A stretch of 64,000 bases of DNA, taken from Acidimicrobiaceae bacterium (lineage in GTDB: Bacteria > Actinomycetota > Acidimicrobiia > Acidimicrobiales > RAAP-2). Below, piece after piece: positions 1 to 7,080 of this stretch. How positions within the stretch are numbered: position 1 is the first letter of the stretch; each line of letters starts with the position of its first letter. The DNA lies in contig DAHVAJ010000061.1 in NCBI GenBank assembly GCA_027314705.1, forward strand, positions 34,843 through 98,842, read 5' to 3'. A program made the position numbers and the translations under genes. The notes under the pieces were generated by a model. The model was given only the letters and a program-made list of their open reading frames with translations. It searched no databases and had not been told where the DNA came from.

Positions 1-29
1 CGAAGGGACCGAGGCGCCGCCCCGCGTGC

Positions 30-920
30 TCAGCCCAGTGCCCGGACGACGTCGACCATGGCCTCGCCGGCCTCGGTCGGGTTGAGGGCGACGGTCACTC
101 CCGCCGCCGAGAGGGCCTCCATCTTGGCCTGGGCGGTCCCCTTCGAGCCCGAGATGATGGCGCCGGCATGGCCCATCTTGCGACCCGGGGGGGCGGTGAC
201 CCCGGCCACGTAGGAGACCACCGGTTTGGTCACCGAGCCGGTGATGAACTCGGCGGCCTCCTCCTCGGCCGAGCCGCCGATCTCCCCGATCATCATGATG
301 GCCCGGGTGTCGGGGTCGGCCTCGAACGCGGCCAGGCAGTCGATGAAGCTGGTGCCCGGCACCGGATCGCCGCCGATGCCCACGCAGGAGGTCTGGCCCA
401 CGCCCTGCTGGCTCAGCTCGTGAAGGGCCTGGTAGGTGAGGGTCCCCGAGCGGCTCACGATGCCCACCGGACCGCCGGCCAGGGCGATGTCGCCGGAGGT
501 GATCCCGATGTTGCACTTGCCCGGGGAGATGATGCCCGGGCAGTTGGGCCCCAGCAGGCGGGTGCCGGGGAACTCGCGCACCAGGCGGTTGTAGGTCACG
601 GCCTCGTCCTGGGCGGGGATGCCCTCGGTGATGCAGACCACGAAGGGCACGCCGGCGGCGGCAGCCTCGACGATGGCGTCGGCGGCGAACTTGGGCGGCA
701 CCGAGATGAACGAGGCGTTGGCCCCGGTGGCCTCGACGGCCTCGGCCACCGTGGCGAAGACGGGGATGCCCTCGATCTCCTCGCCTCCCCGTTTCGGGTT
801 GGTGCCGGCCACGACCCGGGTGCCGTAGGCCCGGTTGCGCAGACCGTGGTAGAGGCCCTGGCTGGTGGGGCTGATGCCCTGGATGACGACGTTGGTGCGC
901 TCGTCCACGAAGATGCTCAT
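30..920 (-). CDS. sucD: Succinyl-CoA ligase, alpha subunit
   Basis: This is the CoA-binding alpha subunit of succinyl-CoA synthetase, which interconverts succinyl-CoA and succinate with nucleotide phosphorylation in the TCA cycle. The 296-residue protein has the usual length. It shows the N-terminal CoA-binding Rossmann part (GTNPKRGG), the central SRSGTLTYQ stretch and, near residue 250, the GHAGAIISG motif that holds the phosphorylated histidine. The ATG overlaps the sucC stop in an ATGA, so the two subunits are translationally coupled. Only 29 bases follow the stop, so any further operon member lies outside the window. The identification is secure. Confidence 0.96.
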   Translation of the reverse strand: MSIFVDERTNVVIQGISPTSQGLYHGLRNRAYGTRVVAGTNPKRGGEEIEGIPVFATVAEAVEATGANASFISVPPKFAADAIVEAAAAGVPFVVCITEGIPAQDEAVTYNRLVREFPGTRLLGPNCPGIISPGKCNIGITSGDIALAGGPVGIVSRSGTLTYQALHELSQQGVGQTSCVGIGGDPVPGTSFIDCLAAFEADPDTRAIMMIGEIGGSAEEEAAEFITGSVTKPVVSYVAGVTAPPGRKMGHAGAIISGSKGTAQAKMEALSAAGVTVALNPTEAGEAMVDVVRALG

Positions 921-2065
921 GACTGGCCTCCGGCAAGGGCGACCGCCCGGCGGGCGGCGTCGAGCATGGTCGGCTCGGCGACCAGGCGATCGGACAGGTG
1001 GGGGGCCAGGATCTGGCGGCCGGCCTCGGCGTTGGTCCCGTCGAGGCGGAGCACGATGGGTGAGGAGATGTCGACCCGGTCGAGGGCCTCGAGCACTCCC
1101 TTGGCCACCTCGTCGACCCGGGTGATGCCGCCGAAGATGTTGACCAGGATGGACAGGACGGCGGGGTCGGAGTTGATGACCTCCAGAGCGGCGGCCATGA
1201 CGTCGGCGTTGGCACCGCCCCCGATGTCGAGGAAGTTGGCGGCCGACCCGCCCACCTGGTTGACCACGTCGAGCGTGCTCATGGCCAGCCCGGCGCCGTT
1301 GGCGATGATGCCCACCGATCCGGACAACCCGATGTAGTTGAGGCCGCGTGCCCTGGCCCGCGCCTCACGCTCGTCCTCCACGTCGGTGCCGGCGAACTCC
1401 TCCCACTCGGGATGGCGGAAAGCGGCGTTGTCGTCCAGGGTGACCTTGGCGTCGAGGGCGTGGACGCGGCCCTCGGGTGTGAGGATGAGGGGGTTGACCT
1501 CGGCCAGGTCGCAGTCTCCCTCGGTGAAGCATGCGTAGAGTCGCACGAGGAGCTCGGCCGCCTGCTCGCGGGCCGCCGGGTCGAGGGTGGCCCGGGCCAC
1601 CCACTCGCGGGCGGCCTCCAGCGAGAGCCCGTCGACCGGATCGACGTGCAGGAGGGCGATGGCGTCGGGGTTGGTGGCCGCCACCTCCTCGATCTCGACG
1701 CCGCCCTCGGCCGAGAGCATGCCCAGGTGCTTCTTGGCGCTGCGGTCGAGGGTGAAGCTGGCGTAGTACTCCTTGGCGATGTCCGAAGCGTGCTCGATCC
1801 AGAGGCGCTTCACCACGTGGCCCTTGATGTCGAGGCCGAGGATGGCACCGGCGTGCGTCCGGACCTCGGCGGCATCGGCGGCCAGCTTGACGCCCCCGGC
1901 CTTGCCGCGTCCGCCCACCTTGACCTGGGCCTTCACCACGACCGGGTAGCCCGCATCCTCGGCGCGGGCCACGGCCTCGTCCACGGTGTCGGCCACCCCG
2001 CCCTTGGAGATGGGGATGCCGAACCGGGCGAAGTACTGCTTCCCCTGGTACTCGAAGAGATCCAC
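917..2065 (-). CDS. sucC: Succinyl-CoA ligase, beta subunit
   Basis: This is the nucleotide-binding ATP-grasp subunit of succinyl-CoA synthetase and partner of the downstream sucD. The ORF-track entry runs too far upstream. The family N-terminus (VDLFEYQGKQYFARFG) begins at a GTG at 2065, preceded by an AGAGAGG Shine-Dalgarno stretch, giving 382 residues, close to the family norm. The ATP-grasp motif KAQVKVGGRGKAGGVKL lies near residue 45, and the C-terminal ligase domain carries NIFGGITR. It is coupled to sucD by an ATGA overlap. A gap of about 150 bases separates it from the B12-binding gene. Confidence 0.95.
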   Translation of the reverse strand: MDLFEYQGKQYFARFGIPISKGGVADTVDEAVARAEDAGYPVVVKAQVKVGGRGKAGGVKLAADAAEVRTHAGAILGLDIKGHVVKRLWIEHASDIAKEYYASFTLDRSAKKHLGMLSAEGGVEIEEVAATNPDAIALLHVDPVDGLSLEAAREWVARATLDPAAREQAAELLVRLYACFTEGDCDLAEVNPLILTPEGRVHALDAKVTLDDNAAFRHPEWEEFAGTDVEDEREARARARGLNYIGLSGSVGIIANGAGLAMSTLDVVNQVGGSAANFLDIGGGANADVMAAALEVINSDPAVLSILVNIFGGITRVDEVAKGVLEALDRVDISSPIVLRLDGTNAEAGRQILAPHLSDRLVAEPTMLDAARRAVALAGGQS

Positions 2066-2213
2066 CGGATCCGATTCCTCTCTGTCTGGCTGCTGTCGAT
2101 TCGCTGTTCTGGTGCTCGGAGGTGGCCGAGCACCACCGGGGGTCCGGGCGCGGGCGGCGGAGCCGCCTCGGGCGCCCCGGGGATGCGGCCGGGGCCGGGG
2201 CCCCGCGCCGGGG

Positions 2214-2627
2214 TCAGGCCACGCCGTCCCCCCGCTCGTCGAGGGCGTCGCCCAGCCACGAGCCGATGGCCGGCAGGGGTGCCCCGGGCGTGAAGACGGC
2301 GGCCACCCCCATCTCCTCGAGGACCGGGATGTCGGCCTCGGGGATGATGCCGCCGACCATGACGAGGACGTCGTCCCGCCCCTGCTCGCGCAGGCCCTCG
2401 ATGACGCGGGGCACGAGGGTGAGGTGTGCTCCCGAGAGCATCGAGAGCCCGACGGCGTCGGCGTCCTCCTGCACGACGGCCTGGACCACCTGGTCGGCCG
2501 TCTGGTGGAGGCCGGTGTAGATGACCTCGAACCCGGCGTCTCGGAGGGCCCGGGCAATGACCTTGGCCCCGCGATCGTGCCCGTCCAGACCCGGCTTGGC
2601 CACGACCACTCGATAGGGGCGCTTCAC
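2214..2627 (-). CDS. Stand-alone B12-binding subunit of an acyl-CoA mutase
   Basis: This 137-residue protein consists only of the cobalamin-binding module found at the C-terminus of methylmalonyl-CoA mutase or as the small subunit of isobutyryl-CoA-type mutases. The base-off signature DGHDRG, whose histidine is the lower cobalt ligand, lies near residue 17. It is followed by SMLSGAH and VMVGGIIP, the other two nucleotide-loop motifs. The start is a GTG at 2627, beginning MKRPYRVVVAKPGLDGHDRG; the longer ORF-track frame is spurious. It needs a separate TIM-barrel subunit, which is not in this window. Its position upstream of sucCD fits a role in feeding succinyl-CoA, but methylmalonyl versus isobutyryl specificity cannot be decided here. 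Confidence 0.88.
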   Translation of the reverse strand: MKRPYRVVVAKPGLDGHDRGAKVIARALRDAGFEVIYTGLHQTADQVVQAVVQEDADAVGLSMLSGAHLTLVPRVIEGLREQGRDDVLVMVGGIIPEADIPVLEEMGVAAVFTPGAPLPAIGSWLGDALDERGDGVA

Positions 2628-2793
2628 GGCCGCTGATCCTAGGCGCGGCCGCCCCGGCGCGTCCCATCCGGGGCCGGCGCCGGGTGCCTGACGACCGCTC
2701 GTTCCCCGGGGCCGGTGCCCAGGCCCTAGCCTTGGGGGGAGCCCCGCCGCGCCCGACGCGACCGCAGGCGGGCCCGACCACCCAGAGGGACGA

Positions 2794-3756
2794 GTGACGA
2801 CACCGGCCGAGGCTGTGGACAGACCCGACGAGCAAGCCGAAGCCACGGAACCACCTCCCTCCGAGTCGCTCGGACACGGCCTCGTCCGGCTGGCCCGTCC
2901 CAAGCAGTGGGTCAAGAACCTCCTGGTCTTCGTGGCCCCCGGGGCCGCCGGGGTCCTGCTCCACGCCACCGTGCTGGCCCACGCCGCCGGCGCCTTCGGG
3001 ATCTTCTGCCTGGCCGCCTCGGGCACGTACTGCCTCAACGACGCCCGCGACGCCGAGGCCGACCGCCGCCATCCCACCAAGCATCTCCGTCCGGTGGCCG
3101 CCGGGGTCGTGCCCGTCTCCCTCGCCATCGCCCTCGGGACGGCCATGCTGGTCGGGGCGGTGGCCCTCGCCGTCCTGCTCGCCGGATGGCACCTCGGCGT
3201 GGTCATGGGCGCCTACCTGGCCGTGCAGTTCGGCTACTCGTTCGGCCTGAAGAACGAGCCCATCCTGGACCTGTCCTGCGTGAGCGCCGGATTCATCCTC
3301 CGGGCCATCGCCGGGGGCGTCGCCACCTCCGTCTCCCTCTCCAACTGGTTCCTCATCGTGGTCTCCTTCGGGTCGTTGCTGGTGGTCACGGGCAAGCGCT
3401 CCGGTGAGCAGCAGCTGCTCGCCTCCGAGGCTGCCGACCACGGGGCCATCCGCCAGACGCTGGGTCTCTACTCGGCCTCCTTCCTCCGCACCGTGCGGAC
3501 GCTGTCGGCCGCCGTGACCGTGACCGCCTACTGCCTGTGGGCCTTCGAGCGGGCCGGCCAGGTCCACCGGGGCCACGACCCCGTCTGGTTCCAGCTGACC
3601 ATCATCCCCTTCGTCATCGCCCTGCTGCACGTGCTGCGCCTCCTCGACTCCGGAGAAGGCGCGGCCCCCGAGGAGCTCGCCCTCCACGACCACCGGCTCC
3701 AGATCTACGGGATCTGCTGGGTGGCCCTCTTCGCCGTCGGGGCCTACGCCGGATGA
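2794..3756 (+). CDS. ubiA: Decaprenyl-phosphate phosphoribosyltransferase (UbiA superfamily)
   Basis: This membrane prenyltransferase transfers 5-phosphoribose from PRPP to polyprenyl phosphate, the first committed step toward the arabinose donor of arabinogalactan-type cell walls. Of its 320 residues, the first 30 or so are hydrophilic. RPKQWVKNLLVF follows, then the Asp-rich motif NDARDAEADRRHPTKHLRP, which is typical of the DPPR synthase branch rather than quinone UbiA enzymes. Several hydrophobic helices follow. The GTG start has GAGGGA five bases upstream. It heads a three-gene plus-strand unit and overlaps dprE1 by ATGA. The assignment rests on the motif and on the dprE1-dprE2 neighbours. 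Confidence 0.9.
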   Translation: MTTPAEAVDRPDEQAEATEPPPSESLGHGLVRLARPKQWVKNLLVFVAPGAAGVLLHATVLAHAAGAFGIFCLAASGTYCLNDARDAEADRRHPTKHLRPVAAGVVPVSLAIALGTAMLVGAVALAVLLAGWHLGVVMGAYLAVQFGYSFGLKNEPILDLSCVSAGFILRAIAGGVATSVSLSNWFLIVVSFGSLLVVTGKRSGEQQLLASEAADHGAIRQTLGLYSASFLRTVRTLSAAVTVTAYCLWAFERAGQVHRGHDPVWFQLTIIPFVIALLHVLRLLDSGEGAAPEELALHDHRLQIYGICWVALFAVGAYAG

Positions 3757-5402
3757 GCGCCCCCGCGGCCCCCCGCAGCCGGAGGGCGCTCCTCACCGGC
3801 TGGGGCCGCACCGCGCCCACCGCGGCCCGGGTCGTCCACGCCGTCCACCCTGACGTGGTCGACGCCGCCGTGGCCGCGGCCGTGGCCGGCGGCGCACCGG
3901 GACGGGGCCTCGTGGCCCGGGGGCTCGGCCGCAGCTACGGCGACGCGGCCCAGAATGCCGGCGGCACGGTCCTCGACGGCACCTGGCTGGACGCCGTCCA
4001 CGCTGCCGACCTCGAGCGCGGCATCGTCACCGTGGGCGGGGGGATCAGCCTGCAGACCCTCATGGAGCGATTCGTGCCGCTCGGGTGGTTCGTCCCGGTG
4101 ACGCCGGGGACGAGGCTCGTCACCGTGGGTGGCGCCATCGCCGCCGACATCCACGGAAAGAATCACCACGTGGACGGCAGCTTCTGCTCGCACGTGCTCG
4201 CCGTCACCCTCGTGACCCCGACCGGCACCCGCACGGTCACCCCGGGGGACGACCCCGCCCTCTTCTGGGCGACGGCCGGGGGCATGGGCCTCACCGGCGT
4301 CGTGACCGAGGCCACCCTGCAGATGCTCCCGGTCGAGACCAGCTGGATGCTCGTGGACACCGAGCGGGCGGACGACCTCGACGACGCCATGGGCCGGATG
4401 CACTCGGGAGACGCCGCCTACCGGTACTCGGTGGCCTGGATCGACTGCCAGTCGACCGGGAGCCGGCTCGGCCGCTCGGTCCTCACCCGCGGAGACCATG
4501 CCCGGCTCGGGGACCTCCCCGTCCGCCTCCGGTCGGACCCCGACCGGGCCCGGTCCTTCGTCCCCCGCACCCTGGCCCGGGTGCCCCTCACCCCACCGGG
4601 TGGACTCCTCAACCCCCTGACCGTGGCGGCATTCAACGAGTTCTGGTTCCGCAAGGCCCCCCGCCACCAGGTGGGCAGGCCCCACCACATGACCGGCTTC
4701 TTCCACCCCCTCGACGGGGTGGCCGAGTGGAACCGTCTCTACGGCAGTCGCGGCTTCCTGCAGTACCAGTTCGTGGTGGGCGACGCGCACGGCGAGACGG
4801 TCCGGCGGGTCATCGAGCGCCTGACCGAGGTCCGGCTGGCCTCCTTCCTGGCCGTCCTCAAGCGGTTCGGGCCGGGTGACCCGGGGCCGCTCTCCTTCCC
4901 CATGCCCGGGTGGACGCTCGCCCTCGACCTTCCCGTCGGCCACCCCGGCCTCGACCGCCTCCTCGACGAGCTCGACCGCCAGGTGGTCGAGGCCGGCGGC
5001 CGCGTCTACCTGGCGAAGGACTCCCGGTTGGCCCCGGACACCTTCCGGGCCATGTACCCGCGGGTGGACGAGTTCCTCGAGGAGCGCCGCCGGGTCGACC
5101 CTGCGGGCGTCCTCCGCTCCGACCTCGGGCGCCGCCTCGGGTTGTGCCCGACCGGCCCGACGGACCGGCCGGCCGGCCCCGGCCGGAAGGGGCGCCCGGC
5201 CCGGAAGGGGCGCCCGGGTCGGACCGCCAAGGAGGCTGCCTCCGCCGCCCCCGCCAGACCGGCGGCCGCCACCAAGGCAGCCGCGCCCACCAAGGCCACC
5301 AAGGCAGCCGCGACGCCAGCGGCATCCCGGCCGGCCTCGAAGAAGGCGACGGCAGCCCCAGCCCCCAGAGCCACCCACGACCCGGATCGGACAGAACCAT
5401 GA
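3753..5402 (+). CDS. dprE1: Decaprenylphosphoryl-beta-D-ribose 2'-oxidase DprE1 with basic C-terminal tail
   Basis: This FAD-dependent oxidase converts decaprenylphosphoryl ribose to the 2'-keto intermediate; with DprE2 it epimerises ribose to arabinose. The start is the ATG that overlaps the ubiA stop; the ORF-track frame begins too early. The FAD-binding ARGLGRSYGD lies at about residues 55-64 and HGKNHH, with the flavin-linked histidine region, at 134-139. The C-terminal YLAKDSR includes Lys422, equivalent to the essential Lys418 of M. tuberculosis. Two oddities stand out. The residue matching Cys387, the covalent benzothiazinone target, is Ala390 (GWTLALDLP). The 549-residue protein also exceeds the usual 460 or so because of an 80-residue Lys/Ala/Pro tail from about residue 468. 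It is coupled to dprE2 by ATGA. Confidence 0.93.
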   Translation: MSAPAAPRSRRALLTGWGRTAPTAARVVHAVHPDVVDAAVAAAVAGGAPGRGLVARGLGRSYGDAAQNAGGTVLDGTWLDAVHAADLERGIVTVGGGISLQTLMERFVPLGWFVPVTPGTRLVTVGGAIAADIHGKNHHVDGSFCSHVLAVTLVTPTGTRTVTPGDDPALFWATAGGMGLTGVVTEATLQMLPVETSWMLVDTERADDLDDAMGRMHSGDAAYRYSVAWIDCQSTGSRLGRSVLTRGDHARLGDLPVRLRSDPDRARSFVPRTLARVPLTPPGGLLNPLTVAAFNEFWFRKAPRHQVGRPHHMTGFFHPLDGVAEWNRLYGSRGFLQYQFVVGDAHGETVRRVIERLTEVRLASFLAVLKRFGPGDPGPLSFPMPGWTLALDLPVGHPGLDRLLDELDRQVVEAGGRVYLAKDSRLAPDTFRAMYPRVDEFLEERRRVDPAGVLRSDLGRRLGLCPTGPTDRPAGPGRKGRPARKGRPGRTAKEAASAAPARPAAATKAAAPTKATKAAATPAASRPASKKATAAPAPRATHDPDRTEP

Positions 5403-6160
5403 TCGACGCCATCGGACGCCCCCAGTCGCTGCTCGTCCTCGGAGGCTCCTCCGAGATCGCCCAGGCCGTCGTGGACGGCCTGGTGCCGGCCCGGTGCCGG
5501 ACGGTGCTGCTGGCCGGCCGGCCCGGCCCGCGCCTCGACGCGGCCGCCGAACGGGCCCGGGCCGCCGGGGCCGCCGTGGTGGAGACGGTCCCCTACGACA
5601 CGACCGACGTGGCCGACCACGCCAAGCTGGTCGACGAGCTCTTCGACCGTTACGGCGACATCGACCTGGTGCTGGCCGCGGCCGGGGCGCTCGGCACCCA
5701 GGCCGTCCTGGAACGCGACCCGGGCGCGGCGGCCGACCTGGTGACCACCAATTTCACCGGGCTCGTCTCCTCGCTGCTGGCCGTGGCCGGGCGCATGCGC
5801 CAGCAGGGCCACGGCCGCATCGTCGTGCTCTCCTCGGTGGCCGGCATCCGGACCCGCAAGGCCAATTTCGTCTACGGCTCCACCAAGGCCGGCCTCGACG
5901 CCTTCGCCCAGGGGCTGGGCGACGCCCTGGTGGGCACCGGGGTGGGCGTCACCGTGGTCCGCCCCGGCTTCGTGCACGGCCGCATGACCGAGGGCATGGA
6001 GCCCGCCCCGTTCGCCACCACCCCCGAGGCCGTGGCCGCCGCCGTAGTCCGCGGCATCGAGACCGGCGCCGAGGTGGTCTGGGTGCCGCCGGTGCTGCGG
6101 TGGGTCTTCGCGGCCCTGCGGGTGCTGCCCCGGCCCCTCTGGCGTCACCTGCCTGGCTGA
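5399..6160 (+). CDS. dprE2: Decaprenylphosphoryl-2-keto-erythropentose reductase DprE2
   Basis: This is an NAD(P)H-dependent short-chain reductase that completes the epimerisation begun by DprE1, giving decaprenylphosphoryl arabinose. It is 253 residues long, essentially the mycobacterial length. The nucleotide-binding LVLGGSSEIAQ lies at residues 12-22 and the catalytic Tyr159 and Lys163 in YGSTKAG. The later VRPGFVHGRMT is characteristic of the DprE2 branch. The ATG start overlaps the dprE1 stop (ATGA). It is the last gene of the ubiA-dprE1-dprE2 unit and faces the convergent ppk2 gene across a hairpin. Confidence 0.93.
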   Translation: MIDAIGRPQSLLVLGGSSEIAQAVVDGLVPARCRTVLLAGRPGPRLDAAAERARAAGAAVVETVPYDTTDVADHAKLVDELFDRYGDIDLVLAAAGALGTQAVLERDPGAAADLVTTNFTGLVSSLLAVAGRMRQQGHGRIVVLSSVAGIRTRKANFVYGSTKAGLDAFAQGLGDALVGTGVGVTVVRPGFVHGRMTEGMEPAPFATTPEAVAAAVVRGIETGAEVVWVPPVLRWVFAALRVLPRPLWRHLPG

Positions 6161-6204
6161 GCCGGACAGGCTCCCCGGGGCCCGGGACGGTCGCGGCCCG
6201 ACGG

Positions 6205-6230
6205 GCCCGGCGCCAAACCCGGGGCCGGGC
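6205..6230. terminator. Hairpin between convergent dprE2 and ppk2
   Basis: GCCCGGCGCC and GGGGCCGGGC form a 10-bp stem with one mismatch around an AAACCC loop, between two gene ends only 79 bases apart. It has no T-tract, as is common in actinobacterial terminators, and could serve both strands. Confidence 0.45.
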
Positions 6231-6239
6231 GGTCGGCGC

Positions 6240-7037
6240 CTAGTCGAGCAGGGTGGCCGCGTAGTCGGGAACGTAGTGGTACAGGTCCAGGGGGGGACGC
6301 CGGTAGCCGTCACCCTCCACCCGCTTGGGCAGCTTGAGGCGGGTCTGGTCGACCGGCTGGTAGGGCACCTGGTCGAGCAGGTGGGCCATGCAGTTGAGCC
6401 TGGCCCGGCGCTTGTCCTCGGCGTCGACCACGAACCAGGGGGACTCCGGGGTGTCGGTGTGGAGGAACATGACGTCCTTGGCCCGGGAGTAGTCCGACCA
6501 CCGCTGGCGGGCCTCGAGGTCGATGAAGCTGAGCTTCCACCGCCGCAGGGGGTCGTCGAGCCGGCTCTGGAAGCGGCGCTCCTGCTCGGCGTCGCTCACC
6601 GAGAACCAGTACTTGACCAGGATGATCCCGTCGTCGATGAGCAGGTGCTCGAAGGTCGGGCACTGCTGGAGGAAGCGGTGGTACTCCTCCGAGGTGCAGA
6701 AGCCCATGACGTGCTCGACGCCCGCCCGGTTGTACCAGCTGCGGTCGAAGAGGGCGAGCTCACCGGCCGCGGGCAGGTGGACCGCATAGCGCTGGAAGTA
6801 CCACTCCGAACGCTCCCGCTCGGTGGGGGCCGGCAGGGCGACGATGCGGCAGACTCGGGGGCTCAGGTACTCGGCGACGCGCTTGATGACCCCGCCCTTG
6901 CCCGCCGCGTCCCGGCCCTCGAAGACGACCACCACCCGGGCGCCCGACTCCCTGATCCACTCGGCCATCGCGGTGAGTTCGGCCTGGAGGTCGAGGAGGG
7001 CCTTCTCGTAGGTGCGCCGGGGCAGTTGGCGGGACAC
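6240..7037 (-). CDS. ppk2: Polyphosphate kinase 2 family protein
   Basis: PPK2 enzymes move phosphate between polyphosphate and nucleotides, usually driving NDP to NTP or NMP to NDP formation in the cytoplasm. The 265-residue product has the P-loop FEGRDAAGKGG at residues 39-49 and the Walker B/lid region FDRSWYNRAGVEHVMGF near residue 105. EWYFQRY and the SFIDLEARQRWSDY stretch are also typical of the family. The start chosen is the GTG at 7037 (MSRQLPRRTYEKALL); the longer frame is spurious. Nucleotide preference (class I, II or III) cannot be read safely from these motifs. It lies 44 bases downstream of the phosphodiester glycosidase gene and may share its transcript. Confidence 0.92.
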   Translation of the reverse strand: MSRQLPRRTYEKALLDLQAELTAMAEWIRESGARVVVVFEGRDAAGKGGVIKRVAEYLSPRVCRIVALPAPTERERSEWYFQRYAVHLPAAGELALFDRSWYNRAGVEHVMGFCTSEEYHRFLQQCPTFEHLLIDDGIILVKYWFSVSDAEQERRFQSRLDDPLRRWKLSFIDLEARQRWSDYSRAKDVMFLHTDTPESPWFVVDAEDKRRARLNCMAHLLDQVPYQPVDQTRLKLPKRVEGDGYRRPPLDLYHYVPDYAATLLD

Positions 7038-7080
7038 GGCGCCTCCTCCTCCCTCGGGGCGGCCCACGGGCCGCCCCGGC

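Noticed and set aside
1933-3693. 586-residue minus-strand ORF spanning the sucC/B12 gene and ubiA
   Set aside because: It runs antisense through ubiA and in a shifted frame through the B12 gene; composition is Gly/Asp/His-rich noise.
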